The translations under genes were made by a program, and so were the position numbers. Shown piece by piece: positions 46,516-57,085 of a stretch of DNA of 64,000 bases. A model generated the notes under the pieces. The model searched no databases, was not told the origin of the DNA, and worked only from the letters and a program-made list of their open reading frames with translations. The stretch covers positions 7,936,001-8,000,000 of the forward strand of contig NC_067203.1 of NCBI RefSeq assembly GCF_026262505.1. Reading direction: 5' to 3'. The stretch's first letter is position 1, and each line of letters starts with the position of its first letter. Source of the DNA: Trichomonas vaginalis G3. Lineage: Eukaryota; Parabasalia; Trichomonadida; Trichomonadidae.

Positions 46516-48154
46516 TTAAACATTTCTATTCATCAATATTTCATCATATGAACTTCTATACTGTGGTGGTGTACCTGTTGGATGATATTTCAAACCTTCA
46601 TCCGGTGTCCATGTCCAATACGTAGTCCTAGTAAACCAAACCTGAGGAGGATTTGTCACCTTTGAACAGTAAGTGTCATTTACACCCTGAATGATTGGAT
46701 AAGCTTTCACTTGTACTGTAACTTGTGAATTGAAAGTTTCTAATCCATCAAAGAATATACCCGCTCCATCACGTTGAACTGGAATAGTGCATAAGAATGA
46801 AGTTTGGTCTTTCCATGTTCTAGCTAATGGCACACCATTATCATCATTCAGTGGTCTAGTTAATGAGTCCTCGTATTCTTCTGTGCATTCATTCACTCCA
46901 TCTAAATCAGAAGCTTGAAGCATACGTGTAAAGAATATGTCACCCACTGTGGTCATCGCTTGATCGGGGAAGTTTCTGGAATCTATAGTGACCTGAAGAC
47001 CTCGAAGCATTGGATTTTCTAAAACCGTTCTTTGCATTGCATTCTTCGGAAATGTTAACACAACATCTGTAACATTATGAAGAGCGTATGAGAAATCTGA
47101 ACTGATACCTTCAGGAGTGATGCAACCTCCATTTAGTGAACGAACGTCAATATGTTGAGCTGGAATCATGAATGGATCTTCCTTACTGAATAAACGTGGT
47201 ATTGCTTTAACTGATTCTTCAATTAAACCGTATCCTGGTGTAATGCATTTATCCTCTAAAACTTCCATCTTTGTGCATGAAATAATAACGTCATCAACTG
47301 TTGCGTCAGCAGATGTAGCGGCTAAGCTTGTAATTAATTTGGCAGGAAGTCCGATTTGTTGGAATTTGCGATCATATTTATAAACATGATTCATAATCTT
47401 TTCATAATTTTCATCAGTTATCTTTTCATAAACGTAATTTGTAAATCAGCAACTCTTAACGGGTCAACCTGACAAAATACTAAAGTATCCCTGAAAACAT
47501 AATATTTAAGAATGATTTCACCAAATGATTTAGGATAATCATCAAACGCCTGAAATGCTAACAAATCATTTACCGGAATAATCATATCAAAAGTGACATC
47601 AACTTCTTCATTTGCGTTCTTGAAAACTTTGAAGGGTCAATATATTTACCACATACTGAGTTATCATATTTTTGAACATTATTATATAACGAATGAACAA
47701 ACTTTTTAACTTTCCTTTCTGATTTTGGTTTATATGTTGCAAATGCGAAAGATTCACGGGCGCAATCCATTTGAAGATAACCGGCATCACCTCTTTCGGT
47801 TTCTACTTCTAATTGTTTAAAGCTTTGATTTGATGATTTGTAACCAACGAATAAACGCATGCATTTAAAAGCGGTATCACATGTGAAGGCTTTATTTGAA
47901 ACTAGAGTTGCTTTAACTTTGCGTTTAATATATGTGTCACCTAATTGATTCACATCATGAGCCGGATTTGTAATTCTTAAATGAGTTTGTTTATCATCAA
48001 AATATGGAGTATCAGAGTCATAGCATGAACTTTCAAGTTCTCTATAATATCTTCTACCATCATTCTTTGCGAATATTTCATTTATCTTTTCGAATGAATG
48101 AAACACATTTCCATTAATCGGTTTAGTGTTTGGCACCAAATAGTTAGTCGTCAT
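46516..48154 (-). pseudogene. Polinton B major capsid protein region, broken
   Basis: The start MTTNYLVPNTKPINGNVFHS and a first barrel with RKVKATLVSNKAFTCDTAFK stand at the right. The linker strand IIPVNDLLAFQAFDDYPKSF aligns with PLSSFLIFRFLRYLPNWAGK of the Polinton A capsid. The second barrel includes YALHNVTDVVLTFPKNAMQR and WKDQTSFLCTIPVQRDGAGI and ends near YRSSYDEILMNRNV. The order and total length fit a double-jelly-roll capsid of about 540 residues. The frame is not continuous; about two breaks. The two capsids of this window are from different families. Confidence 0.65.
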
Positions 48155-48223
48155 TTATTAATAAATAAAAAATCAAAATTAAAAGATGAAAATGAATTTT
48201 TAATTTTAATGAAATAATCAACT

Positions 48224-48439
48224 ATGGCTGCAGGATTCTTTAAAAAATTATGGGATAAAGTAAAAAGAGGAGCGCATAAAGTTTGGGAAACATTGAAGCA
48301 AGGAGCAAATTGGATATTTAAGAATAAAGAAGCAATTAGTGACGTTGCTGAATCAATAACACCAAAAGCCGCCCCAATAAGAGAAATATTAAATAAAGGA
48401 GAAAAAGTTTATCAAAGACTTCAACCGATACTAAGATAA
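48224..48439 (+). CDS. small amphipathic protein, pVI/pX-like candidate 1
   Basis: A protein of 71 residues starting MAAGFFKKLWDKVKRGAHKV. It is basic with a strongly amphipathic helix. The first 11 residues are identical to those of the convergent gene at 48460. Small membrane-active peptides are known in Polinton-like viruses and adenoviruses. A role in membrane penetration is inferred from composition. Confidence 0.55.
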   Translation: MAAGFFKKLWDKVKRGAHKVWETLKQGANWIFKNKEAISDVAESITPKAAPIREILNKGEKVYQRLQPILR

Positions 48440-48459
48440 AAATAATATTTATTTTTCCA

Positions 48460-48696
48460 CTATCTACCTCCTATTTTATTAAGTATTCCTTCAGCTATTC
48501 CACCAATTGCGTTACCTGCTTGTGCTCCCATCGCCGGATTACCTGCTTTAGTACCTAATACTCCACCTATGATAGTTCCTGCCGTTTTCGCTACTGGTGC
48601 CAAAAAGTTTGCAATGGGTTTAATAATCTTTTTATGAACCCAACCCGCAGCTTTCTTAATTCCATCCCATAATTTTTTAAAGAATCCTGCCGCCAT
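48460..48696 (-). CDS. small amphipathic protein, pVI/pX-like candidate 2
   Basis: A protein of 78 residues starting MAAGFFKKLWDGIKKAAGWV. It then has a Gly/Ala-rich hydrophobic middle (PVAKTAGTIIGGVLGTKAG) and ends GIAEGILNKIGGR. The shared start with the gene at 48224 indicates an old duplication into opposite orientation; the two genes are tail to tail with 20 bases between. The glycine-rich part recalls the Polinton A protein at 2890. Confidence 0.55.
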   Translation of the reverse strand: MAAGFFKKLWDGIKKAAGWVHKKIIKPIANFLAPVAKTAGTIIGGVLGTKAGNPAMGAQAGNAIGGIAEGILNKIGGR

Positions 48697-48762
48697 TTCT
48701 GATTTAATATTAATTAAAAAATATATTTCATCACTTATATTCTAATTTTTATTTAATGATAA

Positions 48763-49059
48763 ATGAAACCGATTTTAAAAATAAATGAAACAGAGGAGGA
48801 AGAAATAAATGAAAGTGAAAATGTTCAACAAAAAATAAACGTTGTTAAACCAATTACTGAAATAAAAATTTTTTCATCTGTTGAAGAATTTAATGACTAT
48901 TATTCTAATAATAAAAAATTATTTGAAGAATTGACAACATGTAAATTGAATAAAATGTTTAAAGTTGATGGATTCAAAATTTCAAAAAATAAAGGGGTGG
49001 TTAGTTTGAAATCTATTCCTCAATCAAGAATCACCTCATTAATGAAATTGATGATTTAA
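48763..49059 (+). CDS. Polinton B protein running into the right terminal repeat
   Basis: A frame of 98 residues. The first third is unique and acidic (MKPILKINETEEEEINESEN). The rest lies in the terminal inverted repeat and has EEFNDYYSNNKKLFEELTTC and KLNKMFKVDGFKISKNKGVV. The left repeat holds the same sequence without the unique start (31324-31524, minus strand), so only one end of the element has the whole start. The repeat boundary therefore falls inside a gene. Function unknown; a coiled coil is likely in the sequence that follows. Confidence 0.45.
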   Translation: MKPILKINETEEEEINESENVQQKINVVKPITEIKIFSSVEEFNDYYSNNKKLFEELTTCKLNKMFKVDGFKISKNKGVVSLKSIPQSRITSLMKLMI

Positions 49060-49954
49060 CAAAAAGAATAGAAGAGATTGAAGAAAGAATGAATCAAATA
49101 ATTGATTTCATAAATTCAAATAATCATTAGTTTCTTAAAGTTCAATGTTGATTCTGAGACATGAATTTTTAAAGTTTATTTTTTTATTTTTTTATTATTA
49201 TGGTAGTGAATCTTTCATTCATGAAAATAATTATTTCTAATTTCTTTTATTCTCTCGTACATACTAGATTTGAAGAATTCAGAACTTTTACCATAATCTC
49301 CTAAATGTTTTCTTATCCTAACGTGTGCCAGTTATTATATGAAACTGAATAAACTTTATCTTTATCTTTACACCTTTCATCACTTCCAATATATTTATAT
49401 CTCAGTTTTGATTTGCATTTTCATATTCATTAACGTTTATAATTCACAGTCTTCCTTTTTAAATATATGTTTAAGATATTCAGGATTTAAATACTCTACG
49501 TTTATATGCTCCTAACTTAGTTCTAAAGTTTTTCTACAAATTTAGGAATTCCATCCTCTTTAATGTCATCAATGATTTCCATTTCATTATTTTCAATTTC
49601 TTCTTCTCGTTTATGAGGTCTTTGATTATGACTCCATTGATTCCATGAAATTAAATATTCTTTATCATTATATTTATACCTCATTAGCTTATTTTGGCTT
49701 TCATATTCATTTAATAATTCACAGTCTTCCTTTTTAAATTGAAGTTTAACCCATTCAGGATTTAAACAATGTTTAATTAATCGCGGAATATCTGACATCA
49801 TCTATATATAGCTTCTTTTATAAAAGATAAAAAATAAATTATTTTAAAATTAATGTTAATTTTTTTTAATGTGTTTAGTATATAAATATTTTAATGCATC
49901 GTCTATATATAGATGCAACAAAAAAAGTCACACAACCCTTCCTATCCTACTACT
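48868..49954 (-). repeat. Polinton B terminal inverted repeat, right
   Basis: Reverse complement of the left repeat, about 1087 bases, with small differences. It carries the second, broken copy of the gene at 30647 (49240-49801, minus strand) and the end of the gene starting at 48763. Confidence 0.95.
49240..49801 (-). pseudogene. right-end copy of the terminal-repeat gene, broken
   Basis: The reverse-strand counterpart of 30647-31237. The first domain (MMSDIPRLIKHCLNPEWVKL onward) is open. The remainder is not continuous; a few breaks. It differs little at the DNA level from the left copy. Confidence 0.75.
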
Positions 49955-49960
49955 AAGGAA
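49955..49960. repeat. target-site duplication of Polinton B, right
   Basis: AAGGAA directly after the closing CT of Polinton B, identical to the left copy. The undisturbed host sequence would read TTTAAAGGAATTTGG. Confidence 0.9.
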
Positions 49961-49974
49961 TTTGGATTTAAATG

Positions 49975-51209
49975 AGTGTATTGTGGACTCTTGTCGGTCA
50001 CAGTGTCTCATTCCGGGAGACATTGCCTCTGAATGTCTCCCAGAATGAGACAATCTTCTGCAATCAGAATGTGATTGCAAAACTTTGAGCGACAAGAGTG
50101 TATTGTGCACTCTTGTCGGTCACAGTGTCTCATTCCGGGAGACATTGCCTCTGAATGTCTCCCAGAATGAGACAATCTTCTGCAATCAGAATGTGATTGC
50201 AAAACTTTGAGCGACAAGAGTGTATTGTGCACTCTTGTCGGTCACAGTGTCTCATTCCGGGAGACATTGCCTCTGAATGTCTCCCAGAATGAGACAATCT
50301 TCTGCAATCAGAATGTGATTGCAAAACTTTGAGCGACAAGAGTGTATTGTGCACTCTTGTCGGTCACAGTGTCTCATTCCGGGAGACATTGCCTCTGAAT
50401 GTCTCCCAGAATGAGACAATCTTCTGCAATCAGAATGTGATTGCAAAACTTTGAGCGACAAGAGTGTATTGTGCACTCTTGTCGGTCACAGTGTCTCATT
50501 CCGGGAGACATTGCCTCTGAATGTCTCCCAGAATGAGACAATCTTCTGCAATCAGAATGTGATTGCAAAACTTTGAGCGACAAGAGTGTATTGTGCACTC
50601 TTGTCGGTCACAGTGTCTCATTCCGGGAGACATTGCCTCTGAATGTCTCCCAGAATGAGACAATCTTCTGCAATCAGAATGTGATTGCAAAACTTTGAGC
50701 GACAAGAGTGTATTGTGCACTCTTGTCGGTCACAGTGTCTCATTCCGGGAGACATTGCCTCTGAATGTCTCCCAGAATGAGACAATCTTCTGCAATCAGA
50801 ATGTGATTGCAAAACTTTGAGCGACAAGAGTGTATTGTGCACTCTTGTCGGTCACAGTGTCTCATTCCGGGAGACATTGCCTCTGAATGTCTCCCAGAAT
50901 GAGACAATCTTCTGCAATCAGAATGTGATTGCAAAACTTTGAGCGACAAGAGTGTATTGTGCACTCTTGTCGGTCACAGTGTCTCATTCCGGGAGACATT
51001 GCCTCTGAATGTCTCCCAGAATGAGACAATCTTCTGCAATCAGAATGTGATTGCAAAACTTTGAGCGACAAGAGTGTATTGTGCACTCTTGTCGGTCAAA
51101 GTTCCGCATTCAAGTTATGAATGGGGAACTTGATATCATTCTGGGAGACATGCAGTGACAATGTCTCCCGGAATGAGACACTGTGACCGACAAGAGTGCA
51201 CAATACACT
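49975..51209. repeat. 122-bp tandem array closed by inverted ends
   Basis: Nine to ten near-identical copies of a 122-bp unit that starts GAGTGTATTGTGCACTCTTG. Each unit contains a hairpin: GTCTCATTCCGGGAGACATT against AATGTCTCCCAGAATGAGAC. The last stretch, 51105-51209, is different: it ends in the reverse complement of the array start (TGTCTCCCGGAATGAGACAC then GAGTGCACAATACACT). The whole 1235-bp block therefore has terminal inverted repeats of about 55-80 bases, like a non-autonomous DNA transposon with an amplified interior. Open frames in it repeat with the array and are not genes. It lies 15 bases outside the Polinton B target duplication. Confidence 0.85.
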
Positions 51210-52734
51210 TAATGTTTTCAAATTTTCAGATTTAAATTTAATCTTTATTTTCATCATCATTTATAGTCTTGTTCCTTTATACAGTTATAATAAATTATCG
51301 TCAGATTCTAATATTTAAGATTCTTACTACTCAATTCAATATAATTATGTTAGTCACTCATATTCAGGAGAATAATTTAAAAATCTATAGCTCATATTTT
51401 GATAGTTATATATTTAGATAATATATATTGCAATTCCGGTTTCAACACGATCAAATGCCAAACCAAGACAAAATATATATGAATTTTCAAAATATCGATT
51501 TACATTAGAATCTATATCTAATTTTATCAATACACAAGTAGAGAATGTTCAATACATCTTTGCGCAACGTGAATAGCACAATTTTATAGGATTATTAGTT
51601 GATTATATAAAATATAAGCCAAATCGAATCTGCTGTATAGTACTTTAGTTTATCATTGAATGTTAAATGTGTTCATATAAATATTTGAGTCAGATATCGC
51701 ATTTTCTAATTTCAAAATTTATCTCATGAAGTTAGAATTTGTTTGATCATACAACATCATGTTAGTCAAACCAGAGTTCAATGGCGATTCTAAAATGGAA
51801 CAAATGCTTGTTTTATCAAAATGTTAAAATATTAATCTAAAAAACTTAATATCTAACCAAACCATTCTAGAATTATTATATACAGGTATGGGCAATCTAA
51901 ATGCACACGGAATTCGGAAAATTAAAAAGAATATTTATGAGATTATTAAATCTTATGTAATTCAATGAAAAGTAGATAATATGAATATCCATAGGCTATA
52001 TATCAACATATGAGTTTTTGGTTTGACCAATACTATACTAATGTGATCAAATTAATCTGATTTCTTAGATTTTCATTTGAAGCATTTGCAGTAGTAGGGG
52101 TACCTTTATATATTAACATATTAAAAAATTGCGCTCCGATTCGCAGTTTCTTCATGATTTTGAGATTGCATTAGATTTCGCGATGCAGAAAAAAATCACT
52201 TTAGATTCCCGTCAAACTCTAAGTATAAGCATGTCTCTATATGTAGAAACTGTCTGCGCTATTTATTTCCCGGCTCAAAAAACCACGGTGTCTGTGTGAG
52301 GAAAATACCCATTTTAGGACCCTGGGTAGGGGGTCATGAAAATTTTCCAAGAGTTGGAAATATAGGGTATTAAATTTCAAATAAGATTTGATTTATCAAA
52401 TTTAAATTTAATGCGATTTATGATGGTTTTTGATAAGTGTTATATGTAAGCACTATTCTCATGCTACAAAGCACTAATCTCATATCATCCAAATACTTCC
52501 TTAGTAGTATGAGATTACAATACACTCATATCAGATAGAAGTTAAACCATTTCTATATTATTATGTTACTCTGACCCCTTAAATAGCTTTTATTTTTCAA
52601 TTCCAAACATAAATTATGAAGATATCACATAAAATATTAGAAAATTCCAATCTAAAGTCTAAATTGATTATTATTTGATACAAATTAAGTACAAATTTTA
52701 TGCAATTAAAATTAACGAATTTTTTCAATTCAAA
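51210..52734. other. intergenic host DNA
   Basis: About 1.5 kb with no supported gene. A GC-richer patch at 52130-52350 (GCGCTCCGATTCGCAG, TTTCCCGGCTCAAAAAACCA, CCTGGGTAGGGGGTCATG) stands out but has no frame or hairpin I can support. The bases just before 52735 (TTCAATTCAAAATG) hold an Inr-like start signal. Confidence 0.45.
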
Positions 52735-53997
52735 ATGACTCAGCAAGCTCCTCCTCCTCCAGAGAAGGATAGGAACGAGGAATTTAAGGCAGAGCTTGAG
52801 GCAAAACTTGATAAGCAGCTTGCTGATCTTTTAGAACAGAAAAGAAAATTAACATTAGAACAAGAAAGACTAAATGAAGTTGTTATCTCTTTGCAGAGAA
52901 GGAATGCAGATATTATTAAGGAGTTAGAAGCTCAATCTCTTCACAATGATGAAAGAGTTGCTGAGCAAGGTGTCAATTTTGAAAAAGCAAAGAAAGAATG
53001 CGAGTTAGAAATACAGAAAGCACAGGAAGACATTAAAGTCGACTTTGCAGCAGCAAATAAAGTACTTATAGAAAACAGAAAGAAATACCATCACTTAGTT
53101 TTCAACTTAAATGAGAAAAAAGAAGTAGAAGAACAAAGAAAAGTCTTACTTGCACAGGAAGCTCATCTCAAAGAGCTTTCCATATTAACTCAGAAGCAAA
53201 ATCGTGAAGAGCGTGAGAAGAAATTGACAGAAATTTACAATAAAAGAGATATCTTCAAGAAAGAAGCTAAAGAGCAACTTGAAAAGGCAATTGAAAAGGC
53301 CAAAGAAGACATCATTCAAGAAAAGAATGAAACATTACGTGTAGCTCAAGCAGAAAGTAAAACTTTATCTAAATTAGTCGTTAAAGCCCAAAAAGCAGTT
53401 GTAGAATTACGAGATAAGTACAATGATCTCCTTGAAGAAGAAAATAACCTCGAAATGAAGCTAATGGAAGCCAAACTTGTAACTCAATTAACAACTCCAG
53501 AACAAAACCAGCAAACAATACAAAACTTGAAAGCCGAACTCGACAAACTCGAGCAAGACCGCGTAAATGCTAGAACTAAGCCAGAAGCCGACAGTCGAAG
53601 AAAATTTACTCAGCATATGAATATGATGAAAAAGAAGAAGAACGAACTTAACGGTTTCATCAAGCTAAACCAACTGAAGCGTATCGAAATGAATCAATTA
53701 CGAGCTCTTGCTTCAAATGTGATTGAGCAGAGACAAACGTTAATGACGTTCATGAATGAAACAATTACAAAGCTTCGTAAAGAAATAGCTTCCGCTGTCA
53801 ATCAGAAAGGCCTGAATTTCAGAACTTCTGAATTAATTTTGTGTCATTTGACAGATGATGACCAGAACGTCCTCGGAAGGATGTTCCAAGGAGCAGATGA
53901 TCCAGCAGCCCAGGAAGCTAGCGAGCAGCTTCGTTTCTTCGAAGTTTTGTACTCAAGATTTACTGGAATTGTTCAGCCAAGGAAAATCGAAGAATAA
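52735..53997 (+). CDS. coiled-coil host protein, unknown
   Basis: A protein of 420 residues starting MTQQAPPPPEKDRNEEFKAE. After the short Pro-rich opening it is almost wholly coiled coil (residues about 10-360), with heptad-like stretches such as LEQKRKLTLEQERLNEVVIS and YNDLLEEENNLEMKLMEAKL. The last 60 residues are compact (CHLTDDDQNVLGRMFQGADD, then EQLRFFEVLYSRFTGIV). It could be a cytoskeletal, flagellar or Golgi-type protein; nothing allows a choice. The start at 52735 is preferred to 52675 because TTCAATTCAAAATG looks like a trichomonad Inr. The stop TAAAG fits the UAAA signal. Single exon. Confidence 0.75.
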   Translation: MTQQAPPPPEKDRNEEFKAELEAKLDKQLADLLEQKRKLTLEQERLNEVVISLQRRNADIIKELEAQSLHNDERVAEQGVNFEKAKKECELEIQKAQEDIKVDFAAANKVLIENRKKYHHLVFNLNEKKEVEEQRKVLLAQEAHLKELSILTQKQNREEREKKLTEIYNKRDIFKKEAKEQLEKAIEKAKEDIIQEKNETLRVAQAESKTLSKLVVKAQKAVVELRDKYNDLLEEENNLEMKLMEAKLVTQLTTPEQNQQTIQNLKAELDKLEQDRVNARTKPEADSRRKFTQHMNMMKKKKNELNGFIKLNQLKRIEMNQLRALASNVIEQRQTLMTFMNETITKLRKEIASAVNQKGLNFRTSELILCHLTDDDQNVLGRMFQGADDPAAQEASEQLRFFEVLYSRFTGIVQPRKIEE

Positions 53998-54959
53998 AGT
54001 TTTTTTGTTTATTTTGTTTCATTTGTAAGAGGTTGAAACTCTTATTTTTAGATGCTTTTTGTTGCTTCAATTGATCACCAATAGATATAATGAATATTCC
54101 CATGTTTGAACTGAGTAAATACCTTATCATGTTTGCAATTATATAATGTCGACAAAATATATTGATTTGAAAGGAAAATTGAGTACTTTCTGACCCAAAA
54201 ACACCATAATGTCAAAAACTTTCAAAGGGAGAAAAATGTGTCAGAAAGTATAGACTTTCTGACAAAAAGAGTTTCAGAAAGTATTAAAAAGCTTTTTTAA
54301 GGCTGCACTTACGCCCATCTAACTTTAATTCAAATTTCTGACAACCGGCGTGAAGCGTCATTGAATTTTAACCTTATACATATGAATTGAAGGCAGTGGC
54401 ATAGGGGCGTAAATGTACCCTTAATTTCCCCACTTTTTTTACAAAGTTGTCGACCTCAAATTTTAATTTCTATTACCGAATTAAGAAAATTAAAAGAATT
54501 CTACACATGAGTGAATTCAAACGACAATTTAGGAAAATCAAGGCAATAATATATTTTATTCATTCAGAAAATATATATATATATATATATATAGTTTGCA
54601 AGCATTCAAAATTTCAGAACTTTTAGCGTTCATGAAAATTAGAATTTGCAAACGATTAAAGAAATTGTTTGCAACTTGGCCATAGGCAAGCTCCGTCCAA
54701 ATTGCGAACATTATTTTAAACAGCCTTGTCTAAAAAACGTTATAGATAGTGAGTTATTTGATTTTAAATATCGATAAAGCTTAAATTATTGAAATGTGTT
54801 TATTCTTATATTATGCATAGATTACTATATGCACTATTAGAATGATTTGATATTCGGAGTACCATGTTCAAATAAGGATCTTACGATTTCGATCTAATTG
54901 TTTTGCAATGCGATACTACGGGAAAATTCAATAATATCGAGTGAATTTCATTAAGCAAT
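53998..54959. other. intergenic DNA with small repeats
   Basis: It has repeated TTTCTGAC/TCAGAAAGTAT stretches at 54180-54290, a TA microsatellite of about 22 bases at 54571-54594, and no gene. The right edge passes into the 37-bp minisatellite. Confidence 0.5.
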
Positions 54960-56017
54960 GATAAATATAAAAAGAAAGAGAATTTCATTAAGGATTGAAA
55001 AATATGAAAAGAAAGAAAATTTCGTTAAGCATTGATAAATATGAAAAGAAAGAAAATTTCGTTAAGCATTGATAAATATGAAAAGAAAGAGAATGTTATA
55101 ATACAATGATAAATATGAAAAGAAATAAAATGCAATAAAACAATGATAAACATGAAAAGAAAGATAATGTCATAAAACAATGATTAATATGAAAAGAAAG
55201 AGAATTTCATTAAACAATGATTAATATGAAAAGAAAGAGAATTTCATTAAACATTGATGAATATGAAAAGAAAGAAAATGCAATAAAACAATGATAAACA
55301 TGAAAAGAAAGATAGTGTAATAAAGCAATGATAAATATGAAAAGAAAGAAAATGTCATAAAACAATGATAAATATGAAAAGAAATAGAATTTCATTAAAC
55401 ATTGATAAATATGAAAAGAAAGATAATTTCATTAAACATTGATGAATATGAAAAGAAAGAATATGCAATAAAGCAATGATAAATATGAAAAGAAAGAAAA
55501 TGCAATAAAGCAATGATAAATATGAAAAGAAATAGAATTTCATTAAACATTGATGAATATGAAAAGAAAGAATATGCAATAAAGCAATGATAAATATGAA
55601 AAGAAAGAGAATTTCATTAAACATTGATGAATATGAAAAGAAAGAAAATGCAATAAAACAATGATAAATATGAAAAGAAAGATAATTTCATTAAGCAATG
55701 ATAAATATGAAAAGAAAGAAAATGCAATAAAGCAATGATAAATATGAAAAGAAATAGAATTTCATTAAACATTGATAAATATGAAAAGAAAGATAATTTC
55801 ATTAAGCAATGATAAATATGAAAAGAAAGAAAATGCAATAAAGCAATGATAAATATGAAAAGAAATAGAATTTCATTAAACATTGATGAATATGAAAAGA
55901 AAGAATATGCAATAAAGCAATGATAAATATGAAAAGAAAGAGAATTTCATTAAACATTGATGGATGTGAAAAGAAAGAGAATTTCATTAAACATTGATAA
56001 ATATGAAAAGAAAGATA

Positions 56018-56112
56018 ATAAGTTCCATATTAACATTAGCACCATGTTCAACTAAAAAATTGACAATCTCTAATGATTGGGCTTTCTTTGCAATATCCAG
56101 AGGACTTCTAAA
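56018..56112 (-). pseudogene. ankyrin-repeat fragment in the minisatellite (1)
   Basis: On the minus strand: SPLDIAKKAQSLEIVNFLVE then HGANVNMELI, one ankyrin repeat of the Trichomonas type. Both ends pass directly into minisatellite units. Confidence 0.75.
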
Positions 56113-56977
56113 AATATATAGAAAATTTTATAAAACAATGATTAATTTAAAAAGAAAAAGGATATCATTAAATAATGATAAATATGAAAAGAAAGAGAAT
56201 GCCATAAAACGATGATAAATATGAAAAGATAGATGATACAATAAAGCAATGATAAATATGAAAAGAAAGAAAATACCATAAAACGATGATAAATATGAAA
56301 AGAATAAAGATTTTATAAAACAAATTTAAATATAAAAAGAAAAAGAACTGTATAAAGCAATGATAAAAATGAAAAGAAAGAAAATGTTATAAAACAATGA
56401 TAAATATGAAAAGAATGAGAATCCAATTAAGCGATTATAAATATGAAAATAAAGATAATGTAATAAAACAATGATAAATATGAAAAGAAAGAGAATTTCA
56501 AAAAATAATGAAAGATATGAAAAGAAAAAGAATAGTATAAAACAATACTGAATATGAAAAGAAAAGGAATGTCATAAAACGATGGTAGTCATAAAGATAA
56601 ACAGAATATAAGAAATGAATGATAAATTTAAAAATAAAAAGAATTGCATAAAACAATGATAGTTATGTAAAGAAAGAGAGCGTCATAAAACAATGACAAA
56701 CATGAAAAGAAAGAGAATGACAGAAATAAATAGTGTACATGAATGGAAAAAGAATTTTGTAAAACAGTGATAAACATGAAAAGAAAGAGAATTTGGTAAA
56801 ACAATGATTAATATGAAAAGAAAGAGAATTTCAAAAAATAATGATTAACATGAAAAGAAAGAGAATGTAATATAACAGTGATTAATCTGCAAAGAAAGAG
56901 AATGCAATAAAACAACAATATATGTGAAAATAATGAGAATTTCATAAACCAATGTTAAATATGAAAAGAAAAAGAAT

Positions 56978-57085
56978 TAGTTCTATATTAACATCAGCAC
57001 CATGTTCAACTAAGATTTTGACAATTTCAATATAATTAGATTTGATTGCAATACTAAGAGGACACTCATTAATACTGAAAGAATT
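56978..57085 (-). pseudogene. ankyrin-repeat fragment in the minisatellite (2)
   Basis: On the minus strand: NECPLSIAIKSNYIEIVKIL then VEHGADVNIEL. Flanked by minisatellite at the same positions as the other fragments. Confidence 0.75.

Larger units (their letters stand above)
30494..49954. mobile_element. Polinton/Maverick B, fully bounded (19.46 kb)
   Basis: A complete-length Polinton with AG...CT termini, terminal inverted repeats of about 1.09 kb and a perfect 6-bp target duplication. Contents in order: a gene within the repeat, an acidic protein, PolB, integrase, primase-helicase, fibre, penton-like, SCCG-family, ATPase, major capsid, and two pVI-like genes. PolB, the helicase core, fibre, penton-like and ATPase frames are open. 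The integrase, primase part, major capsid, SCCG protein and one small gene look broken, in all something like eight to twelve breaks. The exact target duplication and near-identical repeats indicate a fairly recent insertion that has begun to decay. It is a different family from Polinton A. Confidence 0.95.

Noticed and set aside
49928-51086. Series of identical 74-residue minus-strand open frames
   Set aside because: They repeat exactly with the 122-bp array unit and overlap each other; they are by-products of the tandem repeat.
49961-51230. Clear target-site duplication for the 122-bp array element
   Set aside because: Flanks TTTAAATG and TAATGTTT are similar but not an exact duplication, so none is claimed.
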